45,231 bases of DNA from Ruminococcus sp. (GCA_022768805.1 JALELB010000049.1:1-45231), one strand, 5' to 3'; shown: positions 1 to 8,083, counted from the first letter of the stretch. A program made the numbers and translations. Notes: a model not told the origin generated them from the sequence alone.

Positions 1-2177
1 ACATTGAAGCTCTTGTTCCGGTTGCAGACGCTGGAGTAGATGGTCTTTTTCTCGTAGGTGCCGTAGGCAGTGCCTGCGTTTTCATTGGTTGCACCGCTGG
101 GCTCGCTGTTGACCACCTTTGCGCTGACCTGAGCCATATACTCCTCCGGTGTCACCTGGGGAGTCGGCGGCTCAACAACGGGGAAGGCCTTGATTTTGCC
201 AAGCAGATACTGCTGAATCAGCAGTGCATCCGCAATGGTGTTTTCACCGTCCCGGTTTACGTCTGCAGCATCCGCTGCAAATACACTGGCGAAGCCGCCC
301 TGGGTAAAGCCCTGTTTTGCCAGCATCAGGTCAAAGATATTGATTATGCCGTCAAAGTTGATGTCGCCGGGGATAATGGTATCCGGAATCTCTACAGCAG
401 CCGGACCCTCAATCACAACCCCGGCCTTTGCGCCGATGGCTTCGTCGATATAGAAATTGTCCGTTCCGCTTTCGGTTTCTACATAGAGGATAAAGTCCTT
501 GCCGTCCGCCGGCATGGTGTAGTTGGTGTTGGCCAGATGGCAGTACTGACCCTTGATCGCACCTGCGGAAGCAATGTTTGCGTACTTGGTCTCACCGTTG
601 GCATCCGTATACTGCAGGGACAGCTTGAACTTCTGGGAGTTCCCACCGTCCAGGTATGCTGCACATACGCTGAAGCTGTAGGTTTCGCCAGCCTTGAAGA
701 CCTTGGTGCTCAGCACCTTCTGTGCGCCGTTCCATGCTTTTTCCCGGTTCTGTGTCAGCAGTGCTTCCCCGTCCTTGTAGGGGCTGCGTCCGCTGAGGGT
801 CACATCGGCAGAGCCTCTGCCCTCCCAGCCGCACACATCACCCTCAAAGGTGTCGTGGAAGTAATAGCCGTTTTCGTCCGGTTCAATGATGACCGGGCCC
901 CCGTTGAGGGTTACCACAAAGGTGGAGACACTCTTGGCAGGGAGCTGTGCGTTGAAGGTGCCGCCGCTGTAGCTCATATTCAGCGTTGCTGCAAGGTTTT
1001 CGCTGGCAGAGGTTCTGTAGCGGTCAACATCGGTAATGTTCTGTCCCAGATCAAATACCTGGTTGTACTCGGAATCGCTCTTGTTGATGGCAACAATCGC
1101 AACCTGGTTTTCATCGTTTTTATATGCGGAAATGTATACGTTGCTTGCGGGCTGTTCTGTTGCGGCAATCCGGATATCACCGGGGCGCACAAACTTGCTG
1201 TACTGTGCCATGCAGTAGCCCCGCTTGCTCAGGGTGCCGTTTTCCTTCATGGGGCCGTAGCTCCGGCGGATATACCACCATACATAGGCGTTCATATTGC
1301 CCACTACCAGGCCGTTGTGGATATTCTCGGAAACGTCCAGCGCCATGGGCCATACATCAGCGTCGTTCTTACTGTCGGTATAAACCTCGGTCATGAAAAT
1401 TTCACGACGGTCGCTTTCCAGCTTCGGGTAGTCCATATTCTGGCGGCTGGTGCCGTAGAAGTGGGTGCCCCAGATGTCCACATTTGCATTTGCCTGGCTG
1501 TTGGCAAGAATCTTGTCGTAATAGCTCTTTCTGTAGCTGAAGGATTCCGGGGACATAACCGGGAACTGCAGCTGGCCGCCGTAATTGGCAAGGAAGTCAA
1601 CGCACTCGTCCTCCGTCCACCAGGTCCAGTCAAAGCCCCAGTCAGGCTCGTTCTGGATGGAGATGGAATAAAGGTTTACGCCGTTGCTCTTCATGTAATT
1701 GTAGAAATCGTTCAGATGCTGCGCATAGGCGCCATAGGAGCTTTTCTTCAGCCGCTTGGCGTCGGAGTCGTTTGATTTTGAAAAGGTTTCACACATGCTG
1801 TCCGGCGGATTCCAGGGGGATGCAAACACAATGGCTCCCTGTGACTGGGCATACTTTGCAGTTGCCAGCGCCCGGTACCACTGGTTCTTGTCCTCGTTGA
1901 TGAATACCCGGCATACCGTCAGACCCAGCTCGTTGCTGCCGTTTCCGAATGCCGTCTTTCTCTGTGCATCGGTCAGGTCGCCTATCCACTCCGGGTGATT
2001 CATGCCGCCAAATCCCTTGATTACCTGGTACTCGGTATCCACGTTGATTTCACAGACGGATGCTGCCAGAGCAGTGTCCTCCGCCGGTACATCGGACGCA
2101 AAGGGAAATGCCCCGGTGAATACGCCCAGCGCCATGACACCTGACAGGACAGATGCACATATTTGCTTGAACTTCAT
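1..2177 (-). CDS. Cellulosomal GH30 xylanase with CBM22 and internal dockerin, truncated at the window edge
   Basis: Secreted modular xylanase, 725 codons visible; the 3' end lies outside the window. The start is the ATG at 2175-2177 behind the strong site GGAGGAGGG. A signal peptide (MKFKQ, then a hydrophobic stretch) ends near residue 38. Residues about 40-430 match GH30, probably subfamily 8 (glucuronoxylan-specific xylanases): acid/base Glu177 in QNEPDW and nucleophile Glu264 in MTEVYTD. Residues about 437-578 look like CBM22, a xylan-binding module (from FHDTFEGD to FYIDEAIGA). Residues about 602-662 are a type I dockerin with two Ca-binding repeats (GDINFDGIINIFD and DVNRDGENTIAD), so the enzyme should dock on a cohesin scaffold. 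After a Pro/Thr linker a further module begins (YGTYEKKTIYSS), which resembles the N-terminus of CE1 acetylxylan or feruloyl esterases; this is an inference from about 40 residues. The dockerin is therefore internal. Confidence 0.92.
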   Translation of the reverse strand, partial: MKFKQICASVLSGVMALGVFTGAFPFASDVPAEDTALAASVCEINVDTEYQVIKGFGGMNHPEWIGDLTDAQRKTAFGNGSNELGLTVCRVFINEDKNQWYRALATAKYAQSQGAIVFASPWNPPDSMCETFSKSNDSDAKRLKKSSYGAYAQHLNDFYNYMKSNGVNLYSISIQNEPDWGFDWTWWTEDECVDFLANYGGQLQFPVMSPESFSYRKSYYDKILANSQANANVDIWGTHFYGTSRQNMDYPKLESDRREIFMTEVYTDSKNDADVWPMALDVSENIHNGLVVGNMNAYVWWYIRRSYGPMKENGTLSKRGYCMAQYSKFVRPGDIRIAATEQPASNVYISAYKNDENQVAIVAINKSDSEYNQVFDLGQNITDVDRYRTSASENLAATLNMSYSGGTFNAQLPAKSVSTFVVTLNGGPVIIEPDENGYYFHDTFEGDVCGWEGRGSADVTLSGRSPYKDGEALLTQNREKAWNGAQKVLSTKVFKAGETYSFSVCAAYLDGGNSQKFKLSLQYTDANGETKYANIASAGAIKGQYCHLANTNYTMPADGKDFILYVETESGTDNFYIDEAIGAKAGVVIEGPAAVEIPDTIIPGDINFDGIINIFDLMLAKQGFTQGGFASVFAADAADVNRDGENTIADALLIQQYLLGKIKAFPVVEPPTPQVTPEEYMAQVSAKVVNSEPSGATNENAGTAYGTYEKKTIYSSVCNRNKSFN

Positions 2178-2233
2178 ATTACCCTCCTCCAATAATCCAT
2201 GATTCCTTCAAGAATCGTTCATACTGCATTTAT

Positions 2234-2262
2234 ATTCTATCTGTTTTCTCTGCACAAATCAA
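2234..2262 (-). promoter_or_regulatory. Promoter of the GH30 xylanase gene
   Basis: On the minus strand TTGATT (2257-2262), a 17-base spacer and TAGAAT (2234-2239), followed by a leader of about 50 bases. An overlapping alternative is TTGTGC (2252-2257) with TATAAA (2229-2234), also 17 bases apart. No catabolite-repression (cre) box was recognised by eye. Confidence 0.6.
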
Positions 2263-2398
2263 CTCACAAAACAACGAAAGGGTGGACAAAAAAAGAAGTT
2301 TCACAGATTTCACCCGGATTTATCTATAAAGGCAACAGACACACCGGAGCCGGGTCAGCGGAGCGCCCACAGAGGCCGGACTTCTGCCCCCTATACAC

Positions 2399-2416
2399 GC
2401 CGGAAAATTTTCCGGC
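2399..2416. promoter_or_regulatory. 18-bp perfect palindrome next to the CLC promoter
   Basis: GCCGGAAAATTTTCCGGC is a perfect 18-bp palindrome. It ends 5 bases before the -35 element of the CLC transporter promoter and lies about 135 bases upstream of the divergent xylanase promoter. Its position and symmetry fit an operator for a dimeric regulator. It has no unpaired centre and no T run, so it is a poor terminator. Confidence 0.4.
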
Positions 2417-2421
2417 ATTTC

Positions 2422-2450
2422 TTGCGGAGCCCAGGGGAATGTGGTATAAT
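2422..2450 (+). promoter_or_regulatory. Promoter of the CLC transporter gene
   Basis: TATAAT at 2445-2450 with an upstream TGG (extended -10) and a weak -35 TTGCGG at 2422-2427, 17 bases apart. Transcription would start near 2457, leaving a leader of only about 20 bases before the start codon at 2477. Confidence 0.7.
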
Positions 2451-2476
2451 AATCTGTCGGAAACTGAAGGGGAAGG

Positions 2477-3745
2477 ATGAATGAAAAAATGGGAACACAA
2501 AAGCGAACCTGGCTGAGCCACAGCCTGTTTTCCGCCGGGTGCCTTTGTAAATGGACGCTGCTGGGTCTGGCCATGGGGGGGCTGGTGGGCCTGGTGGGCA
2601 CCGCCTTTTCCTGGGCGGTGGAAACGGTCACTGCCCTGCGACAGTCCCAGGGCTGGCTGCTGTATCTGCTGCCGTTGGCGGGGCTGCTGATTGTGGGGCT
2701 TTATCACCTGCTGGGCATCCGGGAGGACAAGGGCACAAACCTGGTGCTGCTGGCAGTGCGGGAAAACGGCAGAATGGATCTGCGGAATATGATCTGTATC
2801 TTCATCGCCTCCGTCATGACCCACCTTTGCGGCGGCTCCAGCGGCAGGGAGGGCGCCGCTCTCCAGATCGGGGGCAGCATGGGCGCCACCTTTGCCAAGG
2901 CGCTGAAGCTGGACGAAGCGGACAGCCGGATTCTGGTCATGTCCGGCATGAGCGCCTGCTTTGCCGCCCTGTTCGGCACCCCGGTGTCCGCCGCCTTTTT
3001 CGCCATGGAGGTCATCAGCATCGGGGTGCTCCATTACTCCGCCCTGCTGCCCTGTATGACCGCAGCCATTGCCGGTACCGGAGTTGCCCGGCTCTTCGGC
3101 ATGGGTCCCATGCAGCTGCAGGTGCTGGTGCCGGCTGCCGGCTGGCTGTCCTTCGGGAAAACCGCCGCAGTGGCTCTGGCCTGCGGTCTGCTGAGCTTTG
3201 TGTTCTGCTCCGCCATCCGCTGGGCGGCAAAGGGCTATCAGCGGTTCCTGAAAAATCCCTATCTGCGGGCAGCCGTGGGCGGCGGACTGGTGGTGCTGTG
3301 CAGCCTTTTGCTGGGCACCCGGCAGTATAACGGCGCCGGTACGGAAACCATCCTTGCCGCCTTCAGCCAGCAGCAGGCCTGGTATGTGTTCCTGCTGAAG
3401 CTGCTGCTGACGGCGCTGACCCTGGGGGCAGGCTTCAAGGGGGGCGAAATCGTTCCCGTATTCTTCGTTGGCTCCACCTGCGGCAGCGCCCTGTCCGGTC
3501 TTTTTGGGCTGGATCCTTCCTTTGCCGCCGCAGTGGGCATGATTTCCCTGTTCTGCGGCGTCACCAACTGCCCTCTGACCACCCTGTTCCTCAGCGTGGA
3601 GCTGTTCGGCGGAGAGGGTGCGGCATTCTATGGGGCAGCGGTTGCAGTGGCGTATATTTCCTCCGGCTATGCAGGGCTGTACAGCGAGCAGAAGATTCTG
3701 TATTCCAAGTTCAAGCCCCAGTTCATTGACAAAAAAGTGGGCTGA
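2477..3745 (+). CDS. CLC-family anion transporter, CLC-F (fluoride/proton antiporter)-like
   Basis: Integral membrane protein of 422 residues with about ten hydrophobic helices and no C-terminal CBS domains. Two CLC signatures are clear: GREGAALQIG (residues 123-132, gating Glu125) and GAGFKGGEIVP (about 317-327). The usual chloride-selectivity motif GSGIP is absent; GTNLV (86-90) occupies that region. Together with THLCGGSSGREG and the FKGGE context this points to the CLC-F clade, whose known members export fluoride in exchange for protons. Fluoride selectivity is an inference from these motifs; an ordinary chloride/proton antiporter is the alternative. The start at 2477 directly follows GGGGAAGG; a second in-frame ATG lies at 2489. 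The gene is monocistronic, with its own extended -10 promoter, and divergent from the xylanase. Confidence 0.85.
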   Translation: MNEKMGTQKRTWLSHSLFSAGCLCKWTLLGLAMGGLVGLVGTAFSWAVETVTALRQSQGWLLYLLPLAGLLIVGLYHLLGIREDKGTNLVLLAVRENGRMDLRNMICIFIASVMTHLCGGSSGREGAALQIGGSMGATFAKALKLDEADSRILVMSGMSACFAALFGTPVSAAFFAMEVISIGVLHYSALLPCMTAAIAGTGVARLFGMGPMQLQVLVPAAGWLSFGKTAAVALACGLLSFVFCSAIRWAAKGYQRFLKNPYLRAAVGGGLVVLCSLLLGTRQYNGAGTETILAAFSQQQAWYVFLLKLLLTALTLGAGFKGGEIVPVFFVGSTCGSALSGLFGLDPSFAAAVGMISLFCGVTNCPLTTLFLSVELFGGEGAAFYGAAVAVAYISSGYAGLYSEQKILYSKFKPQFIDKKVG

Positions 3746-3786
3746 TGCAGCATTGTGCATAAAAAATTCACAAAATGGTGCGGAAA

Positions 3787-3814
3787 TTGACACATACCTG
3801 CGGTATACTATAAA
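3787..3814 (+). promoter_or_regulatory. Strong orphan promoter
   Basis: Perfect -35 TTGACA (3787-3792), a 16-base spacer and TATAAA (3809-3814). It points into a region without a credible gene and towards the 3' end of a convergent kinase gene. Expected start point near 3821. Confidence 0.65.
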
Positions 3815-3820
3815 TAAAGA

Positions 3821-3949
3821 AAAACCACTTCCATGATTCAAGACAACACCGTACAGAGTGCATGCGGTGTTGCCGCATTTTCCTGTCCCCCGAAACAATG
3901 TAAAGCCGAAAGCGCTCCGCTGTATTTCTGCAGCGGAGCGCTTTCATGT
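3821..3949 (+). ncRNA. Candidate small RNA with alternative hairpins
   Basis: The predicted transcript can form two mutually exclusive stems: CAACACCG (3844-3851) with CGGTGTTG (3865-3872), or ATGCGG (3862-3867) with CCGCAT (3873-3878) followed by a short T run, which is terminator-like. Downstream is a perfect 15-bp hairpin (3908-3922 with 3931-3945, 8-base loop) without a T tract. A 41-codon Cys-containing frame (3833-3958) lies inside but has no ribosome binding site. No match to SRP RNA, 6S, tmRNA or RNase P cores was recognised. The boundaries are guesses. Confidence 0.35.
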
Positions 3950-4185
3950 AACATATAGGAGAAGATTTTGGATTCTGTGCGGATGGGGAACCGTACAGAA
4001 TACATTTGGGGGTCTCCCGGCGGCGGAACGGTCGGGGTAAACCAATTCCGCCGGAGGCAAGCAGCTGCGGTTTGGGGGCGCCGCCGTTGTTCGTATCTCT
4101 TCCGGGAACAATTACAGTATAAAAGCCCAATGTGAAAAACAGGTGACAGTTCCATGAATTGCGGGGGAAAACCCGGCGATGGTTT

Positions 4186-5835
4186 TCAGAACGTCATGGT
4201 AATGACCGTGCCCTTGTCCAGCTCGCTTTCCAGCGACAGGGTTGCCCCGTGGTATGCGGCGCCGTGCTTCACGATGGACAGCCCCAGTCCGGTGCCGCCG
4301 ATTTCCTTGGAGTGGCTCTTGTCCACCCGGTAAAACCGCTCGAACACCCGTTCCCGGTCGCTCTGGGGGATGCCGATGCCCGTATCGGCCACGGACAGGA
4401 ACACTGCCCCCCGGGGATCCCGGCTGACGGTAATGTCCACCCTGCCCCCTTCTACATTATATTTGATGGCATTGTCGCACAGGTTCAGCACCATTTCCTC
4501 CAGAATCTGATGCACACCGCTGACGGTTTCCCGGCTGCCGTGTACCGCCATAGTAATATGCTTTTTCGCCGCTGCCTGGGACAACCGTTCACAGGCAAAA
4601 TCCGCAATCTCCCGCAAATCCACCGGCTCCTTCTCCACGGGAATGGAGTTTTCGTCCATCTGGGACAGCTTGATGATATCCCCCACCAGGGTAATGAGCC
4701 GCTGTGCCTCTGCGTAGATATTGGTGGCAAAGTGGGTAATATCCTCCGGCCTGGCAAGTCCGCTCATGATGATCTCCGCAAAGCCGGAAATGGAGGTCAG
4801 GGGGGTTTTCAGCTCGTGGGATACATTTGCCGTAAACTCCCGGCGCTGGTTCTCCCGCTGATCCTTTTCCGTTACGTCCAGGATAATCAGCACGGCGCCG
4901 ATGATCCCGTCCTCCTGGTGCACCGGGTTGGCGATCAGCTGGTAGTAACGGCCGTCGTGGTGCATGGTGCGCTGGTAATGCTCCCCGGCGATGGAACGCT
5001 CCACCGCATCCCGGAAGCTGCTGCCGGAGTTGAGCCCCAGCACGCTCTGCCCCAGCACCGCATCGTCCGCCCCCAGCAGCCGCAGGGCACTGGTGTTGTA
5101 GGACAGCAGATTGGTGTCCCGGTCCAGGATCAGAAAGCCCTCCTGCATATTTTCGGTGATGGCTGCAAATTCCTGCTGCTTCCGGCGCAGCTCCCGGATC
5201 TGCTCGTCGATCTGGCCGCTCTGGGAGGACAGCCTGTCCAGCAAGGGGGAAAGCTCCGGATAGATCTCCGCCTTGTCCGGATGCTCCGGATCCAGCTGAT
5301 TGATGGGCCGCACAATGCTCCGGGTCAGCTTCAAAGCAAGGAACAGGGACAGCAGCACAACGATAACCGCAATCAGCAGCAGGGGCTTTGCCAGACTGCG
5401 CAGCACCTCCGGCAGGGTAAAGTCCGCTGCGGATACCCGCAGCACCCGGCCGTCCTCCAGCCGCAGGGCGTAATTATAGGTGCGCTCCCCCATGGTGGCG
5501 GAATACCGGCTGCTTTCTCCGGTGCCGGAGGCAAGAGCCTGCTGCACCTCCTGCCGCCCACTGTGGTTTTCCATATCCTGCGTGCCGGTGGAATCATACA
5601 GCACGGTGCCGTCAGCCCCGATCAGGGTAATCCGGCCGGAGCCGGCGGGAAGCGCCGCCAAAAAGGCGGTGCCGCCGGTTTCCAGGCCGGCAGCCGCATA
5701 GGCTGCCTCGTCCCGGAGCTGCTGCCGGTACCGCTGGGTATAGGCGGACTGGAGCATGCCCAGAATCAGCAGCATAGCCGCCAGCAGCGACACGCCGGCG
5801 GCGGTCATGATGGACAGAAAAACCCGCCGGGTCAT
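4186..5835 (-). CDS. PhoR-type sensor histidine kinase
   Basis: Membrane sensor kinase of 549 residues. TM1 spans about residues 8-29, an extracytoplasmic sensor domain follows, and TM2 spans about 147-170. A linker/PAS region holds the PAS core AAITENMQEGFLILDRD (about 220-325). The HisKA domain has its phosphoacceptor His340 in NVSHELKTPL. The HATPase domain shows the N box (NLCDNAIKYN), G1 (ADTGIGIP), F box (FERFYRVDKSHS) and G2 (GGTGLGLSIVKH). The start codon overlaps the last 4 bases of the upstream regulator gene (ATGA), so the pair is translationally coupled. The architecture is that of the PhoR/WalK group, but no phosphate genes are nearby; instead the pair follows a flippase gene. 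The ligand is unknown. Confidence 0.93.
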   Translation of the reverse strand: MTRRVFLSIMTAAGVSLLAAMLLILGMLQSAYTQRYRQQLRDEAAYAAAGLETGGTAFLAALPAGSGRITLIGADGTVLYDSTGTQDMENHSGRQEVQQALASGTGESSRYSATMGERTYNYALRLEDGRVLRVSAADFTLPEVLRSLAKPLLLIAVIVVLLSLFLALKLTRSIVRPINQLDPEHPDKAEIYPELSPLLDRLSSQSGQIDEQIRELRRKQQEFAAITENMQEGFLILDRDTNLLSYNTSALRLLGADDAVLGQSVLGLNSGSSFRDAVERSIAGEHYQRTMHHDGRYYQLIANPVHQEDGIIGAVLIILDVTEKDQRENQRREFTANVSHELKTPLTSISGFAEIIMSGLARPEDITHFATNIYAEAQRLITLVGDIIKLSQMDENSIPVEKEPVDLREIADFACERLSQAAAKKHITMAVHGSRETVSGVHQILEEMVLNLCDNAIKYNVEGGRVDITVSRDPRGAVFLSVADTGIGIPQSDRERVFERFYRVDKSHSKEIGGTGLGLSIVKHGAAYHGATLSLESELDKGTVITMTF

Positions 5836-6515
5836 CGTCCGCCCTCCGGCTCGCTGAGCTTATAGCCCACTCCCCGGACGGTTTCGATCACGTCCGCATA
5901 ATCCCCCAGCTTCTGCCGCAGCGAGCGGATATGTACGTCCACCGTCCGGCTCTCCCCGTCAAAGGCATAGCCCCACACCTTGTTGAGCAGCTGATCCCGG
6001 GTCAGCACCACGTTCCGGTTTTCTAAAAATACGCACAGCATCTCGAACTCCTTGAGGGTCAGGGAAACCGGCTCCCCGTCCACGGTGACGATATGCTTTG
6101 CCGGGCACACATACAGCCCCCGGATGGTATGCTCCGGCTGGGGATCCCTTGGCTCCGCCCGGCGCAGCAGCGCCTTTACCCGGGCGATGAGCTCCATCAT
6201 GCCGAAGGGCTTGGGCACATAATCGTCCGCCCCGCAGTCCAGCCCGATGACCTTGTCGTACTCGCTGCCCTTGGCGGTGAGCATCAGGATGGGCAGCTTC
6301 CGGGTGGGGGGATTGCTCCGGAGCTTTCTGAGAATCGAAAGCCCGTCCTCCTCCGGCAGCATAATATCCAGCAGCACCAGATCCGGCTGCTCCTGCTCCA
6401 TGCCCCGCCAGAAATCCGAGGGCTTTTCAAAGCCCTTTGTTTCCAGCCCGGAGTTGTTCAGGGAGTAGGTCACAAGCTCCCGGATGCTGTTGTCGTCCTC
6501 CAGCAAATAAATCAT
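5832..6515 (-). CDS. OmpR/PhoB-family response regulator
   Basis: DNA-binding response regulator of 227 residues. The receiver domain (1-118) has the acidic pair Glu6-Asp7-Asp8, phosphoacceptor Asp50 in LVLLDIMLPEEDG, the switch Thr in MLTAKG and Lys in VPKPFG. The C-terminal winged helix (about 130-224) carries the recognition region SRTVDVHIRSLRQKLG. It is the partner of the overlapping kinase at 4186-5835. Its start lies 15 bases after the flippase stop, behind GGAGG, so flippase, regulator and kinase should be one transcript. PhoB/PhoP-like by sequence; the regulon cannot be told from this window. Confidence 0.94.
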   Translation of the reverse strand: MIYLLEDDNSIRELVTYSLNNSGLETKGFEKPSDFWRGMEQEQPDLVLLDIMLPEEDGLSILRKLRSNPPTRKLPILMLTAKGSEYDKVIGLDCGADDYVPKPFGMMELIARVKALLRRAEPRDPQPEHTIRGLYVCPAKHIVTVDGEPVSLTLKEFEMLCVFLENRNVVLTRDQLLNKVWGYAFDGESRTVDVHIRSLRQKLGDYADVIETVRGVGYKLSEPEGGR

Positions 6516-6530
6516 AGCGGTCCTCCGTAA

Positions 6531-7949
6531 TCAGCGTTTGAGAATCTTTTTTGCAGTGGTGATGATCGCCTCATAGTTGAGAGCAAGGATCAGCCCCGTG
6601 CCGCACACCAGATACAGCACATACCGGGAGGGCTGCCGGATCACAGCGGCGCTCATGCCCAGCAGAATCAGGTTGTTGATGATGAACAGCAGGTGATTGA
6701 CCCGGAAGGGCACATACCGCCGGGCGTCCGCAATCCGGACGATATAGCACAGCAGATAGCTGATGTAGGTGGCGGCAATGGCGCCGTACACTCCCCACCG
6801 GGGAATCATCAGCAGATTCAGGGGCAGATTCGCCCCCGCCGCCACCAGGCTGGTCCAGAAGGAATTCCGGGTATGCTGGGTGGCGGTGTAGACGCTGCTT
6901 AAAAACTGGTTGAAGCACATGAGCAGCACGGACACCACCAGCACCGGAGTGTACCGGAAGGCCTCTCCGTAGGCGGCATCCAGCTTGTCGCTGATGAGCA
7001 GTGCGGACAAGGGCTGCACCAGGGCGATGAGAAAGGCGGCGGCGATATAGAGAATGGACTGGTACGCCCCGAAAACCCGCTGGTAGAACTTATTCCTGCC
7101 GGCGGAGTCGTTTTCCGTAATGGCGGAGATATTCCAGGCCTGGAAAAAGATCGTGGAAACCATGGAGATCAGGTTGGGGATCTTGGATGCCGCCCCGTAT
7201 ACCCCGGCGGCACTTTTGCCCACCAGCCCCTCCGGCCCATCCATGATGCCGATGAAGAACCGGTCCGCAAAGCCGGTGAAAATCCACAGCACCGCCGTGG
7301 GAATCAGGGGGATGGAGAACCTCAGCATCCGGCGCAGCAGCGTTTTGTCCACATACCGGAAGGAAAAGAACCGGGGGATGCCGGAAACGATGCACAGGAA
7401 CACGCCGCTGCAGAAATCCGAGCAGATCACCGACAGCATAAAGCCCCGGACCCCCATGCCCAGCACGGAAATGAACAGCACATTGAACAGATACAGGGTC
7501 AGGGCGGTGAGGATTCCGTCCACGGAATAGAGCTTCAGCAGACCCCTTGCCCGGACAAACTGGGCACACAGCTGCCGGAATGAGGAGGTGCAGATATAGA
7601 TAATCAGCAGCGCCAGAAACCCTTTCGTAAAGGAGAACAGCCCGATCAGGGGGGTGCACAGCAGCAGCAGCACCAGCCCGCCCAGCTCCGTCACCACCGC
7701 ATTGGAAAAGACACGCCGCTTGTCATAGGCCCGGTCGATGCCGTAGCGGATCACCGCCTCCGCAATGGAGAAGGTGAACACCGGAATCAGGAAGTTGGCA
7801 GTAATCTCCAGCAGCTCCTTGGTGTTCAGATTGTCCGAAATGATATTGCCCGTATACAGCCGGGTGAGGAAAAACAGCAGGATCTTGGATCCGAAGCTGC
7901 CTATGGCAAAGATGACGGTATTCAGGGCAAGGGTTTTGTATTTGTTCAT
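6531..7949 (-). CDS. Polysaccharide flippase-like membrane protein (MOP superfamily)
   Basis: Protein of 472 residues with about 12-14 hydrophobic segments, related to Wzx/O-antigen flippases and polysaccharide-biosynthesis exporters of the MOP superfamily, which move lipid-linked oligosaccharides across the membrane. The N-terminus MNKYKTLALNTVIFAIGSFGSKILLFFL is typical. I chose the ATG at 7949 because it has AAGGAAG at proper spacing; a longer frame up to 8063 would run over the promoter and over the terminator of the upstream gene. No glycosyltransferase genes are adjacent, which is unusual for a Wzx. It heads an operon with the two-component pair downstream. The substrate is unknown; a lipid II flippase role is possible but unsupported. 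Confidence 0.85.
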   Translation of the reverse strand: MNKYKTLALNTVIFAIGSFGSKILLFFLTRLYTGNIISDNLNTKELLEITANFLIPVFTFSIAEAVIRYGIDRAYDKRRVFSNAVVTELGGLVLLLLCTPLIGLFSFTKGFLALLIIYICTSSFRQLCAQFVRARGLLKLYSVDGILTALTLYLFNVLFISVLGMGVRGFMLSVICSDFCSGVFLCIVSGIPRFFSFRYVDKTLLRRMLRFSIPLIPTAVLWIFTGFADRFFIGIMDGPEGLVGKSAAGVYGAASKIPNLISMVSTIFFQAWNISAITENDSAGRNKFYQRVFGAYQSILYIAAAFLIALVQPLSALLISDKLDAAYGEAFRYTPVLVVSVLLMCFNQFLSSVYTATQHTRNSFWTSLVAAGANLPLNLLMIPRWGVYGAIAATYISYLLCYIVRIADARRYVPFRVNHLLFIINNLILLGMSAAVIRQPSRYVLYLVCGTGLILALNYEAIITTAKKILKR

Positions 7950-7991
7950 CGCATTCTTCCTTTTCGTGTTGCCGATACTCATACAAAGCTT

Positions 7992-8020
7992 ATTATAACA
8001 AACTTCCGGCAAAAAGAAAA
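7992..8020 (-). promoter_or_regulatory. Probable promoter of the flippase/two-component operon
   Basis: TATAAT on the minus strand (7992-7997) lies 43 bases before the chosen start codon. The -35 position (8015-8020, TTTTCT) is weak. It sits between the upstream terminator and the flippase gene, as expected for an operon promoter. Confidence 0.45.
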
Positions 8021-8049
8021 GCCCATACCGGAATTTTTCCCAAAGCCGC

Positions 8050-8078
8050 AAAAAGCGGGGCATCCGCCGATACCCCGC
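8050..8078 (-). terminator. Terminator after rnr
   Basis: Minus-strand hairpin GCGGGG/CCCCGC (8073-8078 with 8055-8060) around a 12-base loop, followed by five T (8050-8054). It lies 5 bases beyond the rnr stop codon. Confidence 0.8.
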
Positions 8079-8083
8079 CTGCT

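Larger units (their letters stand above)
3746..4185. other. 440-base gene-free region with orphan promoter and hairpins
   Basis: No convincing gene lies between the CLC gene and the convergent kinase gene. It holds the promoter at 3787-3814, hairpins at 3844-3878, a 15-bp hairpin at 3908-3945, an 8-bp stem CGGCGGAA/TTCCGCCG (4021-4028 with 4046-4053), GGCGGCG (4019-4025) complementary to CGCCGCC (4079-4085), and a weak AAAACC/GGTTTT hairpin (4168-4186) that may end the kinase operon on the minus strand. The density of complementary segments suggests a structured RNA. Confidence 0.5.

Noticed and set aside
537-1775. Long open frame on the plus strand across the xylanase gene
   Set aside because: It is antisense to a well-supported GH30 enzyme; GC-rich codon bias creates such frames throughout the window (also 4159-5865, 8198-10393, 28111-30906, 34130-36766).
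2451-2476. Fluoride riboswitch ahead of the CLC-F-like gene
   Set aside because: The leader from the likely start point is only about 20 bases and no GGCGATGG-type core or pseudoknot partner is seen in 2178-2476.
7950-8063. N-terminal extension of the flippase to 8063
   Set aside because: It would begin within the rnr terminator and cross the TATAAT at 7992-7997; the start at 7949 has a proper ribosome site.
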